A stretch of 64,000 nucleotides of DNA, taken from NCBI GenBank assembly GCA_965153455.1, contig OZ234494.1, positions 8,432,001 through 8,496,000 on the forward strand, given 5' to 3'. Numbering within the stretch: the stretch's first letter is position 1; each line of letters opens with the position of its first letter. Positions 1 through 11,100 of the stretch are shown one piece after another. Origin of the DNA: Sphagnum compactum. Lineage: Eukaryota > Bryophyta > Sphagnopsida > Sphagnales. A model generated the notes under the pieces. That model was not told the DNA's origin. It searched no databases and saw nothing but the letters and a program-made list of their open reading frames with translations. Made by a program: the position numbers and the translations under genes.

Positions 1-78
1 TTTGCATTAAAAATTATGAGAAAAAACTTTGAATTACAAAATTTACCAGTTTTGATTCACCTTAGTGTGCAATCACCC

Positions 79-220
79 TAAAATGTGAATTTCACTATGT
101 AAATTATATCCCTGTGTAGATTATATCAGGTAGAATTACTAGAAAACTCACCATGCAAATTATCATGAATAAAGTTATTTCACATGTTCAATGTAACTAT
201 CCTCAACCTTCAACATTCCA
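79..220 (-). repeat. Copia 3' LTR
   Basis: This stretch is a direct repeat of 3823-3950. Shared blocks include CTCACCATGCAAATTATCAT and the following GAATAAAGTTA. Read on the minus strand it begins TGGAATG and follows the polypurine tract at 221-232. It is slightly longer than its partner because the partner lost about 15 bp near that end. The outer boundary is approximate. Confidence 0.65.
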
Positions 221-232
221 ATACTCCCACTC
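221..232 (-). other. Copia polypurine tract
   Basis: On the minus strand this reads GAGTGGGAGTAT immediately before the 3' LTR, the place and composition expected of the plus-strand primer of a copia element. Confidence 0.55.
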
Positions 233-372
233 ATTGAACATGTAAAGTACTCAAGACACAAAGAATTACTCCCACTTATTGAGCACTTGGAACAAGACCA
301 AGAAGATTACGAAAGCGCTGAAACTTTTCTGTTGGAAAGGGCTTCGTCGTAATATCAGCATACTGATCTTGA

Positions 373-654
373 CTAGGTACATAAGTAGTAAGAATTAAAC
401 TTGTGATTGGACTCAAACTCTCGAAGGAAATGGAACTGCACATCGACATGCTTTGTCCGCTTATGGAACTCTGGATTTTTTACCATGCGAATGGCAGCTT
501 GATTGTCATAGAAACGAAATGTAAGAACGTGTTGAGGAATCTCCAAGTCTTTTAGTAAACGACGAAGCCAAACAACTTCCTTTGTTGTGAGACAGGCATT
601 AATGTACTCGGATTCTGTTGTGCTGCTAGATGTGCAAGTTTGCTTACGACTCAA
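373..654 (-). pseudogene. Copia RNase H fragment
   Basis: The conceptual protein carries the terminal RNase H region of a copia polyprotein. Visible motifs are SSTTESEY near the start, the stretch ACLTTKEVVWLRRLL, the DNQAAIRM motif with its catalytic Asp, and HKRTKHVDVQFHFLRE. RNase H degrades the RNA strand during reverse transcription. It is separated from the reverse transcriptase part by stops and frame changes around 655-815, so it is a remnant and not a functional reading frame. Confidence 0.85.
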
Positions 655-814
655 CCATGTAATGGGGCCATTGTTAATTTTCTTTCTTGCGGAGAAGAAA
701 ATCAGAGAGGCATCCTGATGTCACTCACTCTGGTGTCAAAGGTGAGATTTTCATAAGCTTCAGATTTTTGAGGACTGATATCACCACCTTACGGGAAATG
801 GAACAAGACACCCA

Positions 815-1770
815 CTACAGGTGTATATCCATAGCATAGTTTGCATCTGAATATGCAAAAAGCTTGTTGACTCCATCAGAGCTTGGAATATAAGGCTGAT
901 ATGTTGCGGTCCCCTTAAGATATCGCATGATTCGACGAACAACAGTACAATGAATCCGTTTCGGGCTCTGTGAATATTTTGAAACAATCCCAATAGCATA
1001 AGAAATATCAGGACGAGTACCAACCATGGCAAACATCAAGCAACCCACCATCTCTTGGTATGGGAAATCAGCTTCAACTTCTTGATCTGCATTAAATGTT
1101 GAATGTAGCTGAACATTGGGATCTGCTGGAGTTGATACTGGATGACAATGACCATAGCCAAAACGATGGACAATATGAAAAATATATCTTGTTTGATCAA
1201 GATACAAAGTACGATTGACTCGATCTCTTGTAATCCGTAAACCAACATAGCATCCTGCTTCACCAAAAGTGATATCAAACTCCTCTTGAAGATCTGAAAT
1301 TATGTTCATGAATTTGGAAGGATTTGTGCAACCTCCAAGACCATCATCAACAAAAATAAGAATCATCAATTTGGGAGAAGAATGTTCACAATACAAGCAA
1401 GGATGGTCGTCAGAAACCTCAGATTACGATCTGTCAAAAACTTGTGAAAGCGAGGATTCCATGCTCGAGAAGCTTGCCACAAGCGACATAAACTCTTGAG
1501 TAGTTTACAGACTTTATTCGTAGATTCAGGAACTTGAAATCCGCGTGGCTGCTCCATATAAATCTCTTCAGATAGAGCACCATGTAAAAAGGCAGTTTTG
1601 ATGTCGAATTGGATCAAGTCCATATTCTCTGCAGCAGCTGTGGCCAAAATTGCACGAATAGATTCAAAACGTGCTGTAGGAGCAAATGTCTCTGCAAAAT
1701 CAATTCCAGGCTTCTGAAAAACGGTCCTTTCCCACCAAACGCGCCTTGTATTGTTGAAGAGTGCCGTCAA
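815..1770 (-). pseudogene. Copia reverse transcriptase (broken)
   Basis: Two reading frames make up the reverse transcriptase. The upstream one (1366-1770) holds the block containing GIDFAETFAPTARFESIR and FDIKTAFLHGAL, with the first catalytic Asp in FDIKTAFLHG. The downstream one (815-1396) holds the polymerase motif as FVDDGL, followed by the thumb and connection stretch ending in a YSDANYA-type block. A frameshift near 1366-1396 separates them. The FVDD box is the copia version of YVDD, so the catalytic residues survive although the frame does not. Confidence 0.85.
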
Positions 1771-2184
1771 CTGTGGTTTTCACTTTGTAAACCCATTTAC
1801 TCTTCACAGCTTTTCGCCAAGGTGGAAGATCAGCAAGAATCCAAGTATGATTTTTCATTAGCGAATCATACTACTCAGCCATTTCTTTCTGTCATTCTAT
1901 TTGTTCCAGTGAAGACATGGCTTGATCATAAGACTCAGGTTCAATTGGTAGATCTTCAAAACTTTCAGTCGCACCAAGAAACGAAGGATGAGTATCCTTG
2001 ATTTGTGCCCATTCTCCACAGTGGTTAGGAGGACGTCTGGTACGATTAGCTGCGTGAATCACATAAGGTTGAACCAAATCTCTGACTATATCATCATCAG
2101 AATTAACAGGGACAGAAACAGGAGCCTCTATTCCTACATCAAATTGTTAAGTATGCATAGAAGATGTAATCTCAGGAACTGGCC

Positions 2185-3140
2185 TTAAAATGTTTGTAGT
2201 TTGTAATTGACCATCTCCCACTGCTTCTTGTGGTGTAACTCGACTGCTTCTTGTTGTAGAGGTATTCCCGCGACTGCTGTGATTGGTTCTTCAAGTGCTT
2301 CATGTTGCAGAAGAACTGTTGCCACTTGTGGTTCTCTGACTGCGCTCTCCATCACTTCTTCTTGTTGACGAAACATTCCAACTGATGGAGGAATAGAAAA
2401 ATCCAAATAGGATGCATCTGGTAATTGATATGAAAGATTTTTTTGAAGAAAAACTTGAAATAGTTGAAAAATCATCTTCATTGAAAAGAACACCTCGGCT
2501 AATGACAACACGCCTGCCTTGAAAATCCCAGAGCCTATAGGCTTTAGATTCAGTGCAATAACCGATGAACATGCATAGCTTACCTTTGGCATCCAATTTG
2601 GTGCGCAAAGTTTTGGAATATGCATGTATGCTGGAGAACCAAATATGCGAAAATGCGAAACACCTGGTCTCCGTCCACGCCAAGCTTGTAACGGTGTGAT
2701 GTTATCAAGAGTGCGTGTACCAACTATGTTAAGAGTGTAAATAGCAGTGGAAATTACTTTAGCCCAAAATTCTTGCGGAATGGACTTTGCATGAAGCATT
2801 GATCGTACGCTCTCAATAATCGTTCGATTTTCGCGTTTTGTAATAGCATTTTGCTCAGGGGTATATGGAGCAGTCATCTCGTGATGAATACCTTCACGAT
2901 CCAGATAAGCTATGAAATTTTTAGATATAAATTCACAACCACGATCTGATCGAAACTTAAGAGTCTTATTCTTAGTTTCTCGTTCAGATCCTTGCTACAT
3001 GCATCGAAAATATGAATAGGCTTCACTCTTAGCCTTGATGCAATAAACAATTCGATAAGAACTGTAATCATCTTTTAAAAGCAAGAAATATCTGGATCCT
3101 CCTAATGAAGGAATAGAAATTGGACCGCAAATATCTGCAT
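2185..3140 (-). pseudogene. Copia integrase (broken)
   Basis: Reading on the minus strand from about 3140, a GGSRYFLLLKDDYSSY block (first catalytic Asp), then RSDRGCEF (second Asp) and PEQNAITKRENRT (Glu) form the DDE integrase core. The ORF from 2877 continues through AIYTLNIVGTRTLDNITP and RIFGSPAYMHIPK into a poorly conserved linker. Stops near 2990-3000 break it. Integrase inserts the cDNA into the host chromosome. The upstream zinc-binding region that normally precedes the core is absent because of the internal deletion. Confidence 0.82.
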
Positions 3141-3539
3141 GATAAAAGCTATTGCAGTTTCATTTTCTTGCATTCGGCAACTGTAAAACTTTTCTTGAAC
3201 ACGAACAACATTTTCTTTTGTTGTTTGTTCATGTAACATGATTAAATGAAACCACATGTCAGCAGCTAACGTACAACTTACAAGTTGTGCAACGTGTTCT
3301 TCATCAACTGACTGCAAAATGTTATAACAAGCGATGTCATTTCTTTTCTGCCAAGAAGCTTTGGGAACTTCTTCTTCTTCTGGTTTTCTTTCTGAACCAT
3401 TAATGATTGGCCAACATTCCTTCGCTTTGAAGTAGTAGACCATTTGAAATTTCCATATGGAAAAATTAGCACTCGTGAGCTTTCGGAACTGTAGTAAATC
3501 TTTCAAAGAATCAGAATGCAATTCCATTTTGCCTTGCAA
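3102..3539 (-). pseudogene. Copia gag N-terminal fragment
   Basis: This 145-codon frame resembles the N-terminal half of copia gag (DUF4219/UBN2 type), with LTSANFSIWKFQMVYYFKAK and later QTTKENVVRVQEKFYSCRM. Gag forms the particle that packages the RNA. The frame runs without the CCHC knuckle into integrase DNA at about 3140, so the last residues are integrase sequence read in the wrong frame. The junction marks a deletion of the gag C-terminus, protease and pre-integrase region. Confidence 0.8.
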
Positions 3540-3822
3540 AAAAAATCTACACTGCGACTATAGCGATCGTGGGCCCATAACCTATTGGATTTATGCAATC
3601 CCGAAACAAATAAGTAACAAACATTATGCTTTCAATAACTCGAACATGTCTTTAAAAGCTTTGCAACATGCAGGAATCATATGGTATCATAGCAGCATTA
3701 ACCAGCATATTCATTACAGAGAATACAAGCGTACAAAATCATCAGAACAACATTGTGAACCAGTGCTTAAAATATGTTCGTGTAAGAAACTAATAAGCTG
3801 GAAAATTAAAATTCAAAAACTA

Positions 3823-3950
3823 TGAAACGTGAATATCACTATGTAGATTATATCACTGTGTAGATTATGTCCGATAGAATTACTAGAAAACTCACCATGC
3901 AAATTATCATGAATAAAGTTACTTCACATCTTCCAATATGGTGTTGTCCA
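3823..3950 (-). repeat. Copia 5' LTR
   Basis: Direct repeat of 79-220 with scattered substitutions and a small deletion near 3928-3940. On the minus strand it starts TGGACAAC and ends near GTTTCA. I did not find a convincing tRNA primer-binding site next to it. Confidence 0.6.
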
Positions 3951-3953
3951 ATG

Positions 3954-4560
3954 CAACGTGGATGGCAATAGTGGTCATGCTTTGTGCAGTCTCACTCAAA
4001 TGCTACACAAAGGATTTCAATGGTACGGGGCGATTCACAGTGTTCTGTGTCATTGTGGCACAAATGGCAATGGTTGAATATGTACTACCTCTCAAAACTA
4101 CTACTCACAGATTGTGATCAGGGTAGTGGTAGCTGAAAATGCCTCTTTTGCTATTTTTCGCATCTTTCACCTATTCTGTCTCCTAATCTTGGTGCCTTGC
4201 ACCAACAACACACCCATTCCCATTGATGATACCCAGGAAAAACCTTTTTCAGATTATGAACCTCTGGCTGGAAAACAAGAGGTTTGCCCAGAGCGCAAGA
4301 GCAATATCATTTCCTTTTTGTTGTTTGACTGGATGACCCCATTGATGAGATTAGGCTATAAGAGGCTATTGAGGACAAGGATATTTGGCAGCTTGATACT
4401 TGGGATAAAACAGGAATTCTTTACTCAAATTTTCAACAATACTGGCATGAATAACAGACAAGACCTAACCCATGGCTCCTATGTGCTTTGACCATAAGCT
4501 TGGGTGCTCAGTTTTGGCTAGGTTTTGGATAAATCACCGATTTGTAATTAGATTGGGGCA
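3954..4560 (+). pseudogene. ABC transporter C family (ABCC1/2-like) fragment
   Basis: Three reading frames in succession match the N-terminal part of plant ABCC1/ABCC2-type (MRP) transporters, which move glutathione and other conjugates into the vacuole. The first (3957 on) has hydrophobic TMD0-like sequence including GRFTVFCVIVAQMAMV. The second (4114-4370) contains DYEPLAG, VCPER and DWMTPLMRLGYKR. The third (from 4371) has EDKDIWQLDTWDK and, after a stop, PNPWLLCALTISLGAQFW. These blocks lie in family order. At least two frameshifts and internal stops make it a pseudogene, and the ATP-binding cassettes are absent. It begins directly beside the copia LTR. Confidence 0.72.
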
Positions 4561-7380
4561 CACCTCTATACAAGCCTCATTACTCTAGAGCACCTTCTGT
4601 CAACCTTGTGACAACGTTTACAAGTGGCAGACCCAGTTATAAACATTTGCTGAAGTGTAGAAAGATTGTCATAAGGTAGATGGTGGTGGATGATTTAAAA
4701 CTTGTAAAGATTAATTCAGCTATCCAAACTTCTGACAATATTTTGAGATGAGAAATTATCTTCTTGAGCATTATGAACTTCTCCATTTTAAAATTGAACT
4801 CAACCTGAATAAAATTCAGAGATGGCTCAACAATAGAGATTTCATATGCAACAACATATCAGTGACCAAGGAGAAAAAACAGAAAAAGGACCCAACCATG
4901 AAAAAGGATAACAACTCACAAATGATCAAACATCAGTCCAACATTATGTTTGAAATGAGTCAAACCACCCCACACGAATGTGAACTGATCTTCAATTGCA
5001 ATGTTCACTTATAACCTAAACCAAACACAACTGGACAAAAGGATAACTCCTCCTCTAACTTTGCCCTCCTACGTCTTTCCTGGTCTGGTAGCAATTGGGA
5101 CTCCCAAGATAGATATTTCTCGAATTTCAAAGGTACTGTTGCTTATGTTTCTTGTCATTGCACATGTCTGCATAATGTGAACCACATATCACGCAGCTTG
5201 TGAAAACTTCTGAGTAGAAGATTAGGGTTGCTTTCCATCCAGCACTCCACATGTCAGATCCCACATAATGTTGTTTGGTTGCAGGCACATGAAGATACAT
5301 GCATGAAATGCCATCTCGCAGAAAACGGATCTGCAGTCTCCCACATCTCCATAAAGATTTGTTTTCTTCAAATTTAGCCTTTCCAACCACAAGTAGAAAC
5401 CTTATCTTTAGAAGTTTGTGACAAAAAAGTCCTCATATCTGATGTACTAGTGCGTCTTCAAACCTTCAGTCATGTGTTCAACCTGTAAATCATGGATCAG
5501 AGGAACTCCATTCATTACTTTGGAACCTCTGCAAAATCAAGTGGGCCCAATGACAACAAGAAAACCCAGCCACTAGCCTGACTAATGGCTAACTACCGTA
5601 ATGCTTTTAATGCATTGAAATTCTGGTTTAATGGGATTGCTACTGCAAAATGTATTGTCATACCATTAATGTTAAATGTTATTTTTCTAATATGTTAATT
5701 TCATAATTTTTTGGACCTAGTCCTTTCATAATTTCACATACTTGTTTACTTTTGTTAATTATTAAGTACAATAAGTTGTAACTACATATTGATATAAGAT
5801 GTAATGTGCATTGTATTGCAAATATACATGTATATTTATTAATTTGTAAATGTATGAGGAATTGATCAAAAGATTATTTGTTGCCTAAATTCACATCGAG
5901 TTTTTTAAATATTTGAGTTCTTAGTTCACAACAAGTTAACTTATGATCATGTTCATCTAAAAGTTATAATATTTTGTGCAATTCATTAGAAGCTTGGGAA
6001 ATTGAAATCAAAAAATTGTTTAATTTTTATGTGTTGATTTATGTTGATGTATTTGTACATTATGAAACTCGCTTTTTAAAATTGTTTGATATGTTGTCAA
6101 ATATTTATCAACAAAAATTTTAATGTCATCATTTGAAAAATATCAAATTGTGAGATTTTTTTTTATCGTGACAGTTCATGATTGTGGGCTAATCATTCCA
6201 GTTGAAATTCAGTAATGAACAATAATCCTCAATTTTATTGAATAAAATACGTGTTCTAAGGGAACTTGTGAAAATTGTTCATCCTATGTTTATAATAACA
6301 TACACAATCAATAAAATGGTTTAAAACAAATGTTTGATAAATTGTCATTCACATTATAATGTTTCATTAAAACATGTTGATTTTGTAATAAAATCTAACG
6401 TTTTTGTAAGTGTAAACTAATTGCTAACACATGTTGTGGATTTTTTTAAAAATCAATGGTCCTAATTGTTGAACTATTGCAAAAACATTTTGCAAAGATG
6501 ACCTAAATAATATGAAAATGTTCTTATACATCCAAGTTCCTTATAATCTAAATTAGATTCCAATATTTTGTCAAAATTAACATTTTTAAACATATATCAT
6601 TAGTTATTAAAACATGACCTAATAGTTTTACTTTTTAAATACAAATCTGTGTTGGAGATCATATAAAATGAATCAAGAATTTAATTGTTTTGAAAAATAT
6701 TTTAGTTTTGTAATAAAATAAAATAAATTGTTAACATTACTTAGTTCTACTTGTACAATTTTTTGTAGTAACATGTAAACGATAGTCTTGAATGTCTAGA
6801 AAACAATGTTGGAAGATTATAATTTTTTTAGAATATATATCACGAAATAATCCCAAAGGTCAAAATCCTTCCCTTGGTGAGAATGTTAATGATTTACTAT
6901 CATCATCAATAATATGTTGACCATCTTAAAACGTTATATACTAATGTGTATATAGATATATTCTTCTTTAAAACTTCTTCAAATGTGTTTGAATTTGTTG
7001 AATAAAAAATATAGTTGTGTGTGCTTGCATATCATTATTTTGACTTGAGTTCACAATCTGTCAAATCTTGTGTGTTTGGTTTTATGAAAACTTTCACATC
7101 TATGTACAAAGGGCTACAAGAGGTGTTCCATGATTCTGTGGGTGGTATAGATAGTGCCACTTTCATTTGTTTGCATGTGTAGGAAGGAAAGTTGGTTGGT
7201 TTTGCTTCTATTTTGCTTCAGTTTTCAACCATTGGTCTAGATTGCCAAAGCTTCAAACTATGCTCCTCCAATCTTTATCTTCTTCTAATTCACCACTTCT
7301 CTCTTGGGCTATCAAAAGCCAAATTACAATTTATTTTTTCCAATAGGCAACATGGCCAATGTTAATTTTGTTAGGAAAAT
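4561..7380. other. AT-rich intergenic spacer
   Basis: I see no gene here. From about 5600 the DNA is strongly AT-rich with many homopolymer runs. A minus-strand frame at 5127-5390 and a plus-strand frame at 4748-5014 have no recognisable motif and are probably chance. Confidence 0.5.
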
Positions 7381-7903
7381 GTTGTTCTAAAGCCAAATTT
7401 CAATTGCAAAATTTGTGAACGAGGCCAAATCATGCCCAACCTTTGGAAGTAGTTCTTGCAATTTTCCACCATGTGTAAGATGGGTTTACTAGAGAGCATG
7501 ATTAAGGATTAGGGATTTGCCAATGAGCACTTCTACACAGTTGATGTTGCCACAACTAGAGGAACCATTCAGATGGCTTGCAACCATCAATTGACAGCCA
7601 CAACACTTCTACAGTAGGGAGTTCATGGCTATGCCTACATGTACGCACTCCATTATAGTACTTCTACAATAGGGGTTGATGGCCATGTGCCATGTACCCA
7701 CACCATTGTAAGTCTCCTTGCTCACCACAGAGCTCCTCAAGTACACCATCAACTGCCCTCTTCACTCCAAGGGTTGATGCAAGGTAGTTGAAGGATTTTC
7801 TCTGCTTGAATTTGGTTCTTGAAGAGAGTGGGCAACATTTGAAGATGGAATTTCTTTTTATGGGAGTGGGAAGTGGAGCTAGTTGCCATCGCTTTGCCCC
7901 CAA
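7381..7903. other. Possible unidentified gene scraps
   Basis: On the plus strand around 7480-7640 a frame with two stops reads in a protein-like way (KMGLLESMIKD, then GFANEHFYTVDVATTRGT). On the minus strand 7664-7903 encodes 79 aa starting MGAKRWQLAPLPTP, with a basic, Ser-rich start. I recognise neither. They could be decayed gene fragments, or the second could lie in the 3' UTR of NAA25, whose stop codon is 237 bp upstream of that ATG in the direction of transcription. Confidence 0.2.
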
Positions 7904-8139
7904 ATTTCCAAACGGCTCACCATATAGTCGCTAATTGAAGAGCACAGTAGCCATGTCATTCACCCAGAAAAAATCAAAATAAAACATCAAGATTCTGCAC
8001 TACTCCCAAAAATACTGGAGCCATCCCATGTTGATGGTTTTCCAAAAAGAGAAGCCTTGTTCTGAATTGCTAAAAGCTTCAAACAGTAGAATAAAGGTGT
8101 GCAAAGCAAATCAGAGCTGTGGGGTACAAGCAGGAAAGA

Positions 8140-11100
8140 TCAAAATTTGATGGACTTCATGCTAAGTAATATTGAATTGCAACAGTCCTTGATACCAACT
8201 AGACTCTCTCGCTGGCTCCTCACAATACCACTCACTAACACCTCACGATCCCACATCAGTGGTGATGTCATCACTGTCCTATCTATACCATTAGCCAAAG
8301 CACTGAGTACATGCCCAGGTCCATGGGCCTCATCAGTCTCCACACATGAAAGCAGTGCAGCAACTTGACCCTTCTCTGGTCTGTCAAGGTATGCAGTCAC
8401 TAGTGAGTGACACTTCTCCAATTGAGAGCAAAAAGAGATTATAGCACCATGAAGTGCCTCAATTACATGGATCAAATCAAAATCAATGTGCTGCTCGGGT
8501 TGCTTCTTCTTCTTGCTCACAGGCTGCAGCCGCTTGGCCCATACTTGTAAGCACAACCCAAACCAAGCAAACACCTCACTGCTCAGCTTCACCAGTTTAG
8601 ATAGTGCCATATTTGGTGCAAGTACAGCTGTGCTCACAGTCCAGGCAGTGCCTACTTCATCAAGGGCAGCCTCCAGAAGTTTGTTAACTACTGCTAGTGC
8701 ATCAGAAAATCCAGTCTCCAAAGAGTGAGATGCAGGTGGCAGCCTTAAAGGTAGCTGTGTTGCTGTCCAGAAGATAGCTAGTGTGAGAATATCCCCTGTT
8801 TCCACATGCCACTCATTCTCCTGCAATGTTGTTTACAATATTCAAAACTTACTGTTCAAAAGCACATCTTTACCCAGAGAGAAACAAAATGCACATCAGC
8901 TTTAACACTACATAGATCAAGAACATCATCATACAATCTGCACTAAAATGGGCTGTCAAGAGCATATGACCTTGAGATTCAGTGAGGCTGCCCTGTTGGA
9001 GAGCCAGTTGCCAATATTCTCTTCAAATATTCCAAGAGATTTCATGTAGTTTCCAAGGAGCTGCTTCAACTCCCTAAGCACGACATGGTCAGCTTCTCTA
9101 CCAGGGGTGACAACTGTGATTGCAAGCTGCAGGAGCCTGGGAAGAAGACACCTCACCTTGAGTGCCTTCTTCCATCGAACCTCTCGCCTCAGTTGATCTT
9201 CCTGCACATAAACACAGTGCATTCAAGCATGAACTAATCTGTAACTGAATCATGGATCATCATTGAGAATATGGAGTACATTGAGAAATTCACATGTCCA
9301 CCTGACACATTCCTCCATCCATGTCTATATTGATCCATCTGTTTCAAAAGTTGGAACTCAGGAGATGCCAAATACCTCACTTCCTTCATGCCTTTGGTCT
9401 CCATCTTCACTGAAAGTGTTTGATGAGCCTGGATTAGCACCAACCACCAGGAGAGTATTTTCAGAACCCATGATAATGTACTACCGAGTCTTTTCAGTTG
9501 AGGAAGTTGAGGAAGCAATGGGGCACCTGTCAAGAGACATTCATCTGGAGCAGGAGACCACCAAGGTCGTGTTTGCAAATCCTCATTGAATGACACAGCC
9601 CCAAGTTGGGTGTCAGTTACCCACTCCAGAGCAACCTGTCCCCCTTTCACACTTGATAGGGCACTCTGAAAGCCAAAGCCCCATTTTAAGTAAGAAAACA
9701 AAGCACTTGCTGCCAGTTGCCCTGAAAGAGATAACTAGAACAACAAGAGATTGAAAAAGTTCCACTGCTCCTAAACAAGAGGCAGCTAATCAAGTTTGGC
9801 ATGTCATATGTGCTGTGACTCCACAAAAGTAAACAAACTGAAATTACTGCTCACTGGATGTCACTTGTAGTGGGTACAAAGGTAGTGAACAAGATCATAC
9901 CTCAAACTCCTCAAGTTTGTTAGCCTTCCGTTTCAGAGACAACATTATGGACTCAATCCGCACCACCAGATGTTGAAAAGACCTCTCCAGCCGTCCCTTG
10001 AAAGCCACAAACTCCAAGACCTGCCATCACAGGAGTCCATGCACATCCTATCAGACACCATTTGCAAGCCCTGAAACTGACAACTGTCCCCGAGTGTGCA
10101 GCTAAGCCAGCTCTGATCAGAACCATATTCAGAACCCATCTTGTCAGTTCCTCAGACTGTCTCCCAGTAATGACTAACTTCATGAGGACTAATGTACACC
10201 CATGAAGAAGAGAGCCCTACTTTTGAATAGGTGTTGTGGCGATAAGCAAGGATGATAAGGTCAGCAGCTTCTCGCTGATAGTCCCCATGAAACTTGGAGA
10301 TTTCTTGCAACATATTGTCAAGATTGTCCCAATCCATTGATGCAACCAAGCCTGGAAACATGTGGTGTGACATTGACTCCAAAAGAATGTATTTTACATC
10401 CACGCTCCTATACCTGTGTCCTCATGCACAATAAACCTTCTCAGAAGAAAAGCCAGCACCCAACTGCTTTGAACAACAAAATACTGCAAGACTCTTGACA
10501 ACCAAGCCTTATTAAAGGAAACCTGAAAGAGTTTCAAACAGAGCATGAAATAAAGAGTTTTCTGAATGTTACCAAGATATTCATGACATCAATAAGGTAG
10601 ACAAGGTAAGAATCTGTCTGCTTGGAGATTCACCTGTCCCATGCAGGCTTGAATGCTGACAAAAACAGGTAAAGGTTGACAAGCAGGAGCTTGTATTGTG
10701 CATTATATCTGCAAAACATAAACAATGACCATTAGCTTCCATATAGCACCAAACCAAGACAGATCCGATGTCTAAGGGACCTACTACCAGCAGAAGCTTT
10801 CTTCCTGAATTCCAGAAGAAATACGTGACTAGGAGATCCATACTTGACTCTCAGTCATACTATCAATCTCAGATAACATGTGGACCTTCGCATTGCTAGC
10901 CCAAACTCAAGCACCAAAATTGCCTCCAAGATGTAGCCAAGTTGTTGTGTCCGCAAGTAAAGCTGCATGATGTCACCAATCATTTCAGAAGCTTAAAGTG
11001 GTACTCAAATGACTAAAATGCATGACAGAAATGAGACTCATACAAGATTTGTACAATCATACATGCAGGTCTTCTGATCATGCAATACCTGTATCAAAAG

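Larger units (their letters stand above)
79..3950 (-). mobile_element. Degenerate Ty1/copia LTR retrotransposon
   Basis: The element reads on the minus strand: a gag N-terminus, then integrase, reverse transcriptase and RNase H, bounded by two related direct repeats of 142 and 128 bp. The order gag-INT-RT-RH is diagnostic of Ty1/copia (Pseudoviridae-type) elements. The CCHC knuckle, protease and pre-integrase zinc region are missing, and the remaining reading frame is broken many times, so it is not autonomous. It measures about 3.9 kb against a usual 4.5-5.5 kb. A polypurine tract (GAGTGGGAGTAT) lies directly inside the low-coordinate LTR, which confirms the orientation. I found no target-site duplication, and the outer flanks 74-78 and 3951-3955 differ. 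Confidence 0.85.

Noticed and set aside
3682-3693. TGGTATCATAGC, resembling an initiator-tRNA-Met primer-binding site
   Set aside because: It is on the plus strand while the copia element reads on the minus strand, and it is over 100 bp from the LTR edge.
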